Source of the DNA: Desulfobacterales bacterium
GTDB lineage: Bacteria > Desulfobacterota > Desulfobacteria > Desulfobacterales > QNYZ01
Direction of reading: 5' to 3'
Length of the DNA: 10,818 nucleotides
Assembly: GCA_029938515.1 (NCBI GenBank)
Contig: JAOZUU010000030.1
Span: 1,443 to 12,260 of the forward strand
The position numbers and the translations under genes are program-made. A model generated the notes under the pieces. The model made no database searches. It was given only the letters and a program-made list of their open reading frames with translations, and had not been told where the DNA came from. Positions 1 to 6,365 of the stretch are shown one piece after another. How positions within the stretch are numbered: position 1 is the first letter of the stretch; each line of letters begins with the position of its first letter.

Positions 1-194
1 CTTTGAGATCGGGTGACACGACGGTACAGGTCAAAATAGGCTGCGATCATCCCCGCAATCAATATGAGCAGAATGATGGTGAATCCAATGGAAGACCGCT
101 TCCGGCCTCCCCGTTGTTGTTCTAGGGGGGCTGCTGTTTTATCGGTGCCCTCACCCATGCTAAATCTGAATTTTCCCGGTTGCTGCTCGGCCAT
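1..194 (-). CDS. N-terminal part of a single-pass membrane protein, function unknown (runs off the left edge)
   Basis: The ATG is at 194-192 and the frame stays open for 64 codons to the window edge. The translation begins MAEQQPGKFRFSMGEGTDK. Residues 1-34 are polar and end in a basic patch (RGGRKRSS). A hydrophobic segment follows at about 36-54 (GFTIILLILIAGMIAAYF), then DLYRRVTRSQ. The positive residues before the helix suggest a cytoplasmic N-terminus and a signal-anchor topology, with the rest outside. The start lies 5 bp after the guaA stop and has an AGGA-like ribosome binding site inside the end of guaA, so the two are probably co-transcribed and translationally coupled. I do not recognise the family. 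The visible part has no catalytic motif, and the missing C-terminal part would decide what it is. Confidence 0.7.
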   Translation of the reverse strand, partial: MAEQQPGKFRFSMGEGTDKTAAPLEQQRGGRKRSSIGFTIILLILIAGMIAAYFDLYRRVTRSQ

Positions 195-199
195 CTATC

Positions 200-1729
200 C
201 TATTCCCATTCAATGGTGCTCGGTGGTTTGGAGCTGATATCATAAACCACCCGGTTGACGCCGTTGGTTTCGTTAATAATCCGGTTGGATACTTTCGCCA
301 GGAATTTGTGGGGGAGTTTGGCCCAGTCGGCCGTCATGGCATCCTTGCTGGTCACGGCCCGGATCGCGATGATATTTTCATAGGTCCGCTTGTCTCCCAT
401 CACCCCCACGCTTTTAATGGGCAGCAGAACGGCAAATGACTGCCATAATTTTTTATAGTATCCGGCCGATTTTATCTCCTGGAGCAGCAAATCGTCAACC
501 TGCCGGAGGATCGTCAGGCGCCTGGCGGTTATTTCTCCGATAATCCGTATGGCCAGGCCCGGGCCGGGAAAGGGTTGCCGCCAGACCAACTCATCGGACA
601 GGCCGAGGGTCTTGCCCAGTTTGCGAACCTCATCTTTGAACAGGTATTGAAGCGGCTCCACCAGTTTTAATTTCATTTTTTTCGGCAATCCGCCCACGTT
701 GTGATGAGATTTGATCACCGAGGTTGGACCACCGAAGGCTGAACGGGATTCGATAATGTCCGGATACAATGTCCCCTGGGCCAGAAAAGCGGCATTCCGT
801 ATTTTTCCAGCTTCCACTTCAAACACGGTCATGAAAACCCGGCCGATGATTTTGCGTTTTTTCTCCGGATCCGTTACCCCCGCAAGGGCGGTTAAGAACT
901 GGCGTTTGGCGCTGACGAAGCGGATATTGATGTTCAAATGCTGTTTCAGTGTTTTTTTGAGTTTTTCTCCCTCTTTCAGTCGTAATAACCCGTTGTCCAC
1001 GAAGATGCAGGTCAGCTTCTTGCCGATGGCCCGGTGAATCAAAAGGGCTGTGACCGAGGAATCGACGCCGCCGCTTAATCCGAGAATGACCCGCTGGTCT
1101 CCCACAGTTTCGCGAATACGGTTTACCGCCTGGATGGCAAAATTTTTCATGGTCCATAGACGTTTGCACCCGCAAATATCAAACAGGAAGCGGCCCAGCA
1201 TCTTTTTCCCCTGGGGCGTGTGGGCCACTTCCGGATGAAACTGGACACCAAACCGCTTTTTTCGGGCATGGGCCACGGCGGCGGCCCTGGTGCTGGACGT
1301 GGAAGCGGTAATCTTGAATCCCCGGGGGAGTTTTCCGATGGAGTCACCATGGCTCATCCAGCAGGTGGTTCGCTTGTCGATATCTCTAAACAGGTGGTTT
1401 TTTGATTTAATGATCAGTTCGGCAAAGCCGTATTCACGTTTTTTGGAACTTTTGACCGTACCGCCCAGGGCATCCACCATATAATGCAGACCGTAACAGA
1501 TCCCCAGGATGGGAATCCCAAGACCGAAAATGGCCTTGTCGATGCGGGGGCTGTTTTTTTCGTAAATACTCGACGGTCCTCCGGATAAAATGATGCCGTC
1601 CGGGTTCAGCTTTTCGATGGCAGCCAGTTTAATGGTCGGGGGTTCCACCTGGCAAAAGACACGGTGCTCCCTGACCCGGCGGGCAATGAGTTGATTGTAT
1701 TGGGACCCGAAATCGATAATCAGAATCAT
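200..1729 (-). CDS. guaA: GMP synthase (glutamine-hydrolysing)
   Basis: Converts XMP to GMP using ATP and glutamine-derived ammonia, the last step of guanine nucleotide synthesis in the cytoplasm. The 509 residues are close to the usual 510-525. The N-terminal class I glutamine amidotransferase domain (about 1-190) has the nucleophile Cys78 in GICYG and the His165/Glu167 pair in QFHPE. The ATP-pyrophosphatase domain has the P-loop SGGVDSS at 219-225 and AQGTLYPDIIES at 318-329. The dimerisation/XMP-binding domain has RQPFPGPGLAIRI at 384-396 and the family-typical tail KPPSTIEWE. All key residues are present. The ATG at 1729 has AAGGG about 8 nt upstream, and the protein begins MILIIDFGSQYNQL as expected for the family. 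It is divergent from efp and is followed after 5 bp by a membrane protein gene. No guaB is visible in the window. Confidence 0.97.
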   Translation of the reverse strand: MILIIDFGSQYNQLIARRVREHRVFCQVEPPTIKLAAIEKLNPDGIILSGGPSSIYEKNSPRIDKAIFGLGIPILGICYGLHYMVDALGGTVKSSKKREYGFAELIIKSKNHLFRDIDKRTTCWMSHGDSIGKLPRGFKITASTSSTRAAAVAHARKKRFGVQFHPEVAHTPQGKKMLGRFLFDICGCKRLWTMKNFAIQAVNRIRETVGDQRVILGLSGGVDSSVTALLIHRAIGKKLTCIFVDNGLLRLKEGEKLKKTLKQHLNINIRFVSAKRQFLTALAGVTDPEKKRKIIGRVFMTVFEVEAGKIRNAAFLAQGTLYPDIIESRSAFGGPTSVIKSHHNVGGLPKKMKLKLVEPLQYLFKDEVRKLGKTLGLSDELVWRQPFPGPGLAIRIIGEITARRLTILRQVDDLLLQEIKSAGYYKKLWQSFAVLLPIKSVGVMGDKRTYENIIAIRAVTSKDAMTADWAKLPHKFLAKVSNRIINETNGVNRVVYDISSKPPSTIEWE

Positions 1730-1829
1730 TTTTTTCCCTTGAGATACGATTAATTCCCGTCACGGATTAGCGCCTATTTTTTTCAAATCCCATCATGTTT
1801 TCGAAGGATTTATCTAACACAATATTTTC

Positions 1830-1902
1830 GCCACCAAGACACCAAGGCGCGAAGCTTATTAATAATAAACATTTATTGTTTGTGTCTTGGTGCCTTTGTG
1901 GC
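1830..1902. repeat. Imperfect long inverted repeat built from 8-bp CACCAAGA-type units
   Basis: The left arm (1830-1854) contains CACCAAGA followed by CACCAAGG. The right arm (about 1878-1902) is its imperfect reverse complement, with GTGTCTTG then GTGCCTTT. About 19 of 25 positions pair. The loop is AT-rich and has its own inner stem, 1861-1869 with 1872-1880 (8 Watson-Crick pairs and one G-T). The element would fold into a long two-part hairpin on either strand. I recall similar CCACCAAGACACCAAGG strings scattered in spacers of other bacterial genomes, but cannot confirm this here. No terminator T-run follows on either strand. Confidence 0.8.
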
Positions 1903-1991
1903 TATTCTTTCCGGTAACCGGGTTAGAGTTTTGTCAATTGCGATAACACGGTAAATATGTTAAACACCACTTGAAATGTCAACTGAAAACT

Positions 1992-2015
1992 CTCGGCTTC
2001 AGGCTAAAGGCCGAG
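1992..2015 (+). promoter_or_regulatory. Hairpin in the efp leader region
   Basis: CTCGGC (1992-1997) pairs perfectly with GCCGAG (2010-2015), extended inward by a G-T and a T-A pair. A T-rich but interrupted tract follows (2017-2039). It lies 43 bp before the efp start and about 30 bp before its ribosome binding site. It could be a leader structure or weak attenuator, or just another repeat fragment. Neither is shown by sequence alone. Confidence 0.4.
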
Positions 2016-2058
2016 GATTTATTTATCATTTTGTTTTATCAAAAGGGGTGGGCCAAGT

Positions 2059-2622
2059 ATGTATGATGCGTCTGATTTAAGGAAGGGGCTGAAGATCGAA
2101 ATCGATGGGGAACCGCATGTATTGGTACGATTTGAATTTTCCAAGCCCGGAAAAGGGCAAGCCCTGTACCGTTGTAAATTAAAGAATATGATTACCGGCT
2201 CCCAGTTTGATCGAACCTATCGCTCCGGGGATAAGTTCAACAAGGCCGATCTGGAAGAACAGGAGATGGAATATCTGTATACTGATGGCGACAGTTATTG
2301 TTTTATGAATACCAAATCCTATGAGCAGGAATTTTTAACGGAAGAACAGATGGGCGATGCCATGGACTTTCTAAAAGAGAACACCGTTTGTGACGTGCTG
2401 TTGTTCGACAGGCGACCCATTGGCGTCACTTTGCCCATGTTTATCAACCTTCGGGTGAAAAAAACCGATCCGTGGGTCAAGGGCGACACTGCTTCAGGTG
2501 ATACTAAACTGGCGACCCTGGAGACCGGTTTTGAGCTGCAGGTACCACCATTTATCGAAGAAGACGAGATGGTTCGCATCGATACCCGCACCGGTGAATA
2601 CGTGGAACGGGTTAAAGAATAA
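2059..2622 (+). CDS. efp: Elongation factor P
   Basis: EF-P binds between the P and E sites of stalled ribosomes and promotes peptide-bond formation at consecutive prolines. The 187 residues match the family length of about 185-190. The N-terminal KOW-like domain starts MYDASDLRKGLKIEIDGEPH. The loop that reaches the peptidyl-transferase centre reads SKPGKGQAL with Lys32 at the tip, the position modified in many bacteria. OB domains follow, with the family-typical C-terminal stretch VPPFIEEDEMVRIDTRTGEY. The intact PGKGQ loop argues for true EF-P rather than the EfpL/YeiP paralogue. No Lys-modifying enzyme gene is in the window. A G-rich ribosome binding site (AAGGGG at 2043-2048) lies about 10 nt before the ATG. 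The stop overlaps the next ATG (TAATG), so the RHH-like gene is coupled to it. Confidence 0.97.
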   Translation: MYDASDLRKGLKIEIDGEPHVLVRFEFSKPGKGQALYRCKLKNMITGSQFDRTYRSGDKFNKADLEEQEMEYLYTDGDSYCFMNTKSYEQEFLTEEQMGDAMDFLKENTVCDVLLFDRRPIGVTLPMFINLRVKKTDPWVKGDTASGDTKLATLETGFELQVPPFIEEDEMVRIDTRTGEYVERVKE

Positions 2623-3236
2623 TGAAAAAGAAAGACTCACAAGATCCAAACAACTCCCTGTCCCTTCCCCGTCCTTCCTCTAAAGATTTGCGGGGAAAAC
2701 AATCGGTTCGTGCGACTTTTCGCCTGTCCAAAAGAGCCGTCGAAACCATCAGTATCCTGGCCGTTCAACTGGGGATTAAGCAAAAATCACTGTTTGATCA
2801 CCTGATCGAGGATATGGAAGCCCTGGATCTGATCGCCCGCCGTTTGGACCCTGGCATCCTCCAGGGTATCCCACGGGTTCAAAAGACTTACGTGTTAAAC
2901 CGCCGGACATTGATGTGCCTGGACAGGACTTCCCGGGAATATAATGCACCCCGTGATGCCCTGGTGGAACATTCCATTCAGAGATTGCTTCCGGTAATCA
3001 CCCGGGAACTGGAGAAACACCGCTTTCGCAAACAGATGACCGCTGAAACGAAGGAATTATTAAAGCAAGGTGATGGCATGCTTCGGAAAATGGTCAACTC
3101 GCTGGGAAAAGATGACCCGGTCAGCATCCAGTTCATGGCGGCCATGCGAACTCTTGTCGATGCCCAGCATCAGATGGAGGCGTGCGTGGAGAAAGGCGAG
3201 GAGCTTGAGGATTTTTTATCGACCATCGATCGGTGA
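2622..3236 (+). CDS. Hypothetical protein with two tandem ribbon-helix-helix-like segments
   Basis: This 204-aa protein is not a family I recognise by name. After a polar N-terminus (1-27), residues about 28-66 (SVRATFRLSKRAV... then LGIKQKSLFDHLIED) read like a ribbon-helix-helix unit: a short strand, a helix, a turn and a second helix. Residues about 86-125 repeat the pattern (KTYVLNRRTLMCLDRTSRE... then APRDALVEHSIQRLL). Residues 126-204 look helical and charged. Two RHH units in one chain could bind DNA as a pseudo-dimer. The gene begins at the A of the efp stop (TAATG) and has no strong ribosome binding site, so translation probably depends on re-initiation after efp. Function as a DNA-binding regulator is inference. 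A purely structural or RNA-binding role is possible. Confidence 0.85.
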   Translation: MKKKDSQDPNNSLSLPRPSSKDLRGKQSVRATFRLSKRAVETISILAVQLGIKQKSLFDHLIEDMEALDLIARRLDPGILQGIPRVQKTYVLNRRTLMCLDRTSREYNAPRDALVEHSIQRLLPVITRELEKHRFRKQMTAETKELLKQGDGMLRKMVNSLGKDDPVSIQFMAAMRTLVDAQHQMEACVEKGEELEDFLSTIDR

Positions 3237-3273
3237 GCATAGTGCGTTTTTAGGGTCTCATCAAATAAATAGC

Positions 3274-3332
3274 TTGCGCATGCTGTTGGGTATGTGTATA
3301 TTAAAGGTATACTTTAGTGCCACGACAGGAGG
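3274..3332 (+). promoter_or_regulatory. Promoter region, candidate operator and strong RBS of the RHH/coiled-coil module
   Basis: Two overlapping sigma70-like promoters can be read. One is TTGCGC (3274-3279), 17 bp, TATATT (3297-3302). The other is TTGGGT (3286-3291), 16 bp, TATACT (3308-3313). GTAT occurs at 3290, 3296 and 3307, the last as the palindrome GTATAC flanked by TAAAG and TTTA. Short repeated boxes inside the promoter would suit an autoregulating RHH protein. A perfect AGGAGG at 3327-3332 lies 7 nt before the ATG at 3340. Confidence 0.5.
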
Positions 3333-3339
3333 TTAGTTC

Positions 3340-3618
3340 ATGCAAACCGTCACTAAACCCTTAGTCAGGAAACAATATTTGATTTCTCCGGAGCAGGTCG
3401 AAAAGCTAAGCCTACTTGCCGAAGAAAAAAAAGTATCGGCAGCAGAAATAGTGCGCAACGCTATTGCCGCATATAACCCGGACGTTCCTACCGACATGGA
3501 AGAGTCTGAACTATTGGAACTGGTTTCTGCAAGAGTCAAGGAGGCCGTTACTGAAACCCGAAAAACCAGAAAACATTTAGAAAGGACTCTAAAAAAATTG
3601 TCTTCAGGAGCCATCTAA
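3340..3618 (+). CDS. Ribbon-helix-helix (CopG-like) DNA-binding protein, antitoxin-like
   Basis: This is a 92-aa protein. Residues about 9-46 (VRKQYLISPEQVEKLSLLAE... then VSAAEIVRNAIAAY) fit the RHH pattern: a basic/polar strand, a helix starting SPEQ, a turn, and a second helix with AEIVRNAI. Residues 54-92 form a charged helix rich in Lys, Arg and Glu, probably for oligomerisation or partner binding. Family knowledge: such short proteins usually bind DNA as dimers and repress their own promoter, often as antitoxins. The gene has its own promoter and a perfect AGGAGG ribosome binding site. Its stop overlaps the start of the next gene (TAATG), which couples the two products. The base composition looks more AT-rich than guaA, PFOR or the UbiB-like gene, which may point to later acquisition. 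Confidence 0.85.
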   Translation: MQTVTKPLVRKQYLISPEQVEKLSLLAEEKKVSAAEIVRNAIAAYNPDVPTDMEESELLELVSARVKEAVTETRKTRKHLERTLKKLSSGAI

Positions 3619-3800
3619 TGGGAACCTGGAAAGATTTGTTGATAGACATGCTCAAACTTACGGATGAAGTAAAGCGTCTCAACAAATCCGTTGAGCGTCT
3701 AGATTTATACGCTGTTGAAATGGATAAAAGAATAGTCCGGCTCGAAACTATAGTCGAGATTGCTAAGGGACAGCAACCGGGGCGGAAGAAGGTAACTTAG
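3618..3800 (+). CDS. Small coiled-coil protein, partner of the RHH protein
   Basis: This 60-aa protein is of unknown function. Residues about 8-48 carry a heptad-like spacing of Leu/Ile/Val (LIDMLKLTDEVKRLNKSVE, then RLDLYAVEMDKRIVRLETI), so an amphipathic coiled coil is likely. The tail (GQQPGRKKVT) is basic. There is no signal peptide, membrane helix or nuclease motif. The start overlaps the previous stop by one base, and a separate AGGAG (3606-3610) sits 7 nt upstream inside the preceding gene. The two-gene layout and sizes are like a toxin-antitoxin operon, with this as the candidate effector. It could equally be a co-regulator or adaptor of the RHH protein. I recall similar small proteins ending in a RIVRLETLIE-like helix next to regulators, but cannot verify this. 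Confidence 0.75.
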   Translation: MGTWKDLLIDMLKLTDEVKRLNKSVERLDLYAVEMDKRIVRLETIVEIAKGQQPGRKKVT

Positions 3801-3844
3801 CTGTCCATAAAACAAGGATTGAAACATGCCCTAAAGGGAACCCT

Positions 3845-3879
3845 AAATCACAAATCACAAATCGTAAATCACAAATGTC
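3845..3879. repeat. Five-copy degenerate 7-bp tandem repeat (AAATCAC)
   Basis: The units are AAATCAC, AAATCAC, AAATCGT, AAATCAC and AAATGTC, back to back in the spacer between the convergent coiled-coil and reductase genes. No terminator-like hairpin with a T-run is evident in this spacer, apart from a weak CCCT/AGGG pair at 3830-3839. A short open frame on the minus strand across it translates the repeat and is not a gene. Confidence 0.85.
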
Positions 3880-3904
3880 GAAAGGCATTATCCAAGAGAG
3901 TTTT

Positions 3905-4423
3905 TTATAACGTTTTTTGGGGCTTTGCCACCTGATATTTAAGCACCACCAGTTCATCATCCACTTTCCCCATTGATTTAAGGTCCAGCGATAGATCCAG
4001 TTCTTCGGAAAAGAGATCGATCCCGGTGCCGAAGATTTTCGGTGAAATCGTCACGACAATCTCATCAATGAGATTCGCCCTGGCAAAGAGGGTGTTGATG
4101 GTACTCCCGCCAGAGAGGATGACTTCGGTGTATCCGGATGCTTTCAATTCGTCTAAAAGGTCGGCCGGTTTCTGGTCGGTAAATATCAGGTTTTCGTTAT
4201 CGGATTGGCGGTCTTTATTCCTTGTCAAGACGATGTTTTTTCTTCCGGGCAGGGGACATCCGATGGTGTCGTAGGTCCGTGAACCCATAATCAGCACGCC
4301 GGCTTTTTTCGTCATCTGAACAAACAGTTTTTTATCCGCCTTGCTGCTCCAGTCGATGAATTGATTCGGATGTCTGGCAATCTTTCCATCAACCGTGAGG
4401 GCCATCAGTAAAATGACTTTCAT
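3905..4423 (-). CDS. Dihydrofolate reductase / RibD C-terminal domain family protein
   Basis: This is a 172-aa, single-domain NAD(P)H-dependent reductase. It starts MKVILLMALTVDGKIAR, the strand-plus-substrate motif of the family. VLIMGSRTYDTIG (43-55) and LPGRKNIVLTR (58-68) are the nucleotide-binding stretch shared by DHFR and the RibD C-terminal domain. LSGGSTINTLF (103-113) is the second dinucleotide-contacting loop. DEIVVTISPKIFGTGIDLF (120-138) is the typical C-terminal strand pair. Family knowledge: members reduce dihydrofolate or a riboflavin precursor. With no RibD deaminase domain attached, a DHFR-like or uncharacterised role fits best, and sequence alone does not settle the substrate. 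The ATG at 4423 has GAGG 7 nt upstream. The gene stands alone, with repeat-filled spacers on both sides. Confidence 0.88.
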   Translation of the reverse strand: MKVILLMALTVDGKIARHPNQFIDWSSKADKKLFVQMTKKAGVLIMGSRTYDTIGCPLPGRKNIVLTRNKDRQSDNENLIFTDQKPADLLDELKASGYTEVILSGGSTINTLFARANLIDEIVVTISPKIFGTGIDLFSEELDLSLDLKSMGKVDDELVVLKYQVAKPQKTL

Positions 4424-4441
4424 GGGGATGCCTCGTTTTTA

Positions 4442-4588
4442 ATGAGTTCTTGAGTTTGATGAGTTTCTGAGTTTAATGAGTTCCTGAGTTTGATGAGTTT
4501 CTGAGTTGCGAGTTGAGAAATTTCCCAACTTTCAACAACTCTCTAAACTCAATAAACTCTTAACTCTCTCAACTCCATAAACTTTTAA
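4442..4588. repeat. Four 17-bp tandem repeats followed by an inverted arm of the same GAGTT-type sequence
   Basis: Four contiguous 17-bp copies run at 4442-4458, 4459-4475, 4476-4492 and 4493-4509. The consensus is ATGAGTTYCTGAGTTTR, with few differences. After a short linker (4510-4529), 4530-4588 contains several AACTC-type units (AACTCTCTAAACTC, AATAAACTC, TTAACTCTC, CAACTCC). This is the same sequence family in the opposite orientation, so the region can form a large imperfect hairpin. It fills the spacer between the UbiB-like gene and the reductase gene. There are no unique spacers between copies, so it is not CRISPR. Confidence 0.85.
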
Positions 4589-4598
4589 TGTGGAACAT

Positions 4599-6356
4599 TC
4601 ATTTTTTCCGTATAGCCCCAATAAACATCAGCGCTGCCGCTAAAAACAATGCCACCGTAATTTTTGGGTTTGTTCCCTGGGTTGAAAAAATGGTGCCGGT
4701 AAGCAAAAATCCGATCGCGCCGATCATCCACCCCAGTCGGGTGATGGCTGTTTCCAGGCGCTGGACGGCCTTGCGGGTACCGGGTGCGAGGGCCGATTGC
4801 ACCATCATGTCGCCCCGTTCGATATGGGAGAGCACGCGGTCGACCCGGGACGGTATTTTAAACAACATCTGTCCGATCTGTTCGATTTCCTGGCGCCATT
4901 CGGACCGATTGGTTTTCAGCTTCTCTTTGGCGTAGCGCTCGGCATAGGGGATGGTCCGGGACCAGACGTCGAAATCCGGATCAAGGTGAGTGGCCATGCC
5001 GGCCAGGATTCCCATGGCCCGCATGACAAACAAGAGATCCGCCTGGAATTGGAAGGGTGCTTCAAAGATCACCTCGCGATATTCTTTCATGAAATAGCGG
5101 ATTTCCGCCAGGGCCGTGTCTTTCAGGTCGGCCATGCGCACTCCCCAAAAACGCCGGAACAACATTTCGTGGGCTTCTTCAATGAGTTTGACATCGGCGT
5201 CGGGTAAAAGGACGCCGGCATCGATATAGGCCTGGACGATTCGATAAACATCCCGGGTTCCCACCCCGATGGCATAATCCCGCAAAGCGGATCGCATCCG
5301 CTCCGGAATAACGGCCATCATTCCAAAATCGACAAATGCAATTTGAAACGATCTGTCCGGCTGGCGGACAGGAGGCTCTGGGGCTGCTGGATCGGATCCG
5401 TCTTCACCGGTTTCATCCGGTATCGATAACGGAATCACAAACAGATTACCCGGATGCGGATCGGCGTGAACGAAATAAGTTTCGAAGACCTGTTTCATAT
5501 AGATATCGTAAAGGGTCTGAGCCACTGCCGCACTTTGGATGCCGGCGTTTTCCATGGCCCGGATGTCGGTGATTTTAATGCCGCCGACATTTTCCATGGC
5601 CAGGGTCTGGCCGGCGCTGTATTCCCAATAAATCCTGGGAACAACCACAGTTGGATCGTGTTTGAAATCCGCGGCAAAGCGTTCCGCGTTCTTACCTTCG
5701 GCAGTCAGATTCAATTCGTTGCGGGTGACCGTGGCAAACTCATCCACCAGCCAGTCCAGGTCGACTCGCCGCCGAATGGCTTTATGGAATTTAAGCCATT
5801 TGATGGCCATCCGGATGGCGGAAAGGTCCGTTTCCACCACGGATTCGATGTCCGGTCGAAGGACTTTGATCGCCAGATCCTCACCGGCACTGGTTTTTGC
5901 CAGGTGGACCTGGGCCAGGGATGCCGATCCCAGCGGTTGGGCATCGATTTCAGCAAAGATCTCATCCACGGGTCGATTAAGGTCGGTTTCGATCTGGTGA
6001 CGGATTGTGTCAAAGGGTTCGGGGGGAACCTCATCCTGGAGGTCGGCCAACTCCCCGGTGATCTCAACAGGGAGCACATCGACACGGATACTTAGAAACT
6101 GACCCAGCTTGATCAGGACGCCGCCCAAATCCAGGGCCAGTTTCCGATATCGACGGGCAATGGCCTGCCAGCGGGGGACAGGTGGCTTGCGAAGCAGACG
6201 TAGGCCGGGCAGTTTCAGGATAATATCCCACCAGACGGCATGAATCAGGGCCCGGATGAAAAATCGTCGGACCCGTCGGTAGCGGTTGGGGAGGATGGCA
6301 GCGGTTTTGGGTTCGGATGGCATGGGTGTCGAAGCGTGCCTGATGTAATTCATCAT
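4599..6356 (-). CDS. ABC1/AarF/UbiB-family atypical kinase with two C-terminal membrane helices
   Basis: The protein has 585 residues from the chosen start. In order it carries IKLGQFLSIR (KxGQ motif), PLGSASLAQVHLA (alanine-rich nucleotide loop), LAIKVLRP (ATP-site Lys), NELNLTAEGKN (the family's E-x-D-like helix), HADPHPGNLF (catalytic loop) and FVDFGMM (metal-binding DFG). The C-terminus has two hydrophobic helices (GWMIGAIGFLLTGTIF and ITVALFLAAALMFIG) ending in a basic tail, as in UbiB. Family members support ubiquinone/menaquinone synthesis or lipid distribution, probably through ATPase activity. An acidic/proline-rich insert lies between the catalytic loop and DFG. Start choice: the frame is open upstream to a TTG at 6428, but that stretch encodes PPLSPSLKGDKGG from a palindromic repeat and has no good ribosome binding site. 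The ATG at 6356 has AAGGGGGG about 12 nt upstream. ATGs at 6368 and 6353 are alternatives. The exact substrate is unknown. Confidence 0.9.
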   Translation of the reverse strand: MMNYIRHASTPMPSEPKTAAILPNRYRRVRRFFIRALIHAVWWDIILKLPGLRLLRKPPVPRWQAIARRYRKLALDLGGVLIKLGQFLSIRVDVLPVEITGELADLQDEVPPEPFDTIRHQIETDLNRPVDEIFAEIDAQPLGSASLAQVHLAKTSAGEDLAIKVLRPDIESVVETDLSAIRMAIKWLKFHKAIRRRVDLDWLVDEFATVTRNELNLTAEGKNAERFAADFKHDPTVVVPRIYWEYSAGQTLAMENVGGIKITDIRAMENAGIQSAAVAQTLYDIYMKQVFETYFVHADPHPGNLFVIPLSIPDETGEDGSDPAAPEPPVRQPDRSFQIAFVDFGMMAVIPERMRSALRDYAIGVGTRDVYRIVQAYIDAGVLLPDADVKLIEEAHEMLFRRFWGVRMADLKDTALAEIRYFMKEYREVIFEAPFQFQADLLFVMRAMGILAGMATHLDPDFDVWSRTIPYAERYAKEKLKTNRSEWRQEIEQIGQMLFKIPSRVDRVLSHIERGDMMVQSALAPGTRKAVQRLETAITRLGWMIGAIGFLLTGTIFSTQGTNPKITVALFLAAALMFIGAIRKK

Positions 6357-6365
6357 CGTTGATAA

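Larger units (their letters stand above)
1730..2058. other. Divergent intergenic region between guaA and efp
   Basis: This 329-bp spacer must hold the promoters of both guaA (leftward) and efp (rightward). I could not pick a convincing -35/-10 pair for either. TTGTCA near 1934 is a possible -35 for efp, but no good -10 lies at normal spacing. I see no purine riboswitch fold upstream of guaA and no small open frame worth calling. The clear structures are a long inverted repeat at 1830-1902 and a short hairpin at 1992-2015, listed separately. Confidence 0.6.

Noticed and set aside
819..1175. Minus-strand 118-codon frame overlapping guaA
   Set aside because: Out-of-frame shadow of guaA. The guaA frame carries every expected motif.
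1730..1829. Purine-type riboswitch upstream of guaA
   Set aside because: No three-way junction or conserved loop sequences could be recognised in this stretch.
3880..3904. Factor-independent terminator at the T-run near 3900
   Set aside because: The T-run has no stem immediately before it on the plus strand and is on the wrong side for the minus-strand gene.
3763..3960. Minus-strand 65-codon frame over the reductase 3' spacer
   Set aside because: Its middle is simply the translated AAATCAC array, and it overlaps two better genes.
4442..4588. CRISPR array
   Set aside because: The repeats are contiguous, only 17 bp, and have no unique spacers. No cas genes are present.
5454..6095. A 213-codon plus-strand frame inside the UbiB-like gene, and smaller ones nearby
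   Set aside because: They are antisense to a gene with all family motifs and have no recognisable domain or ribosome binding site.
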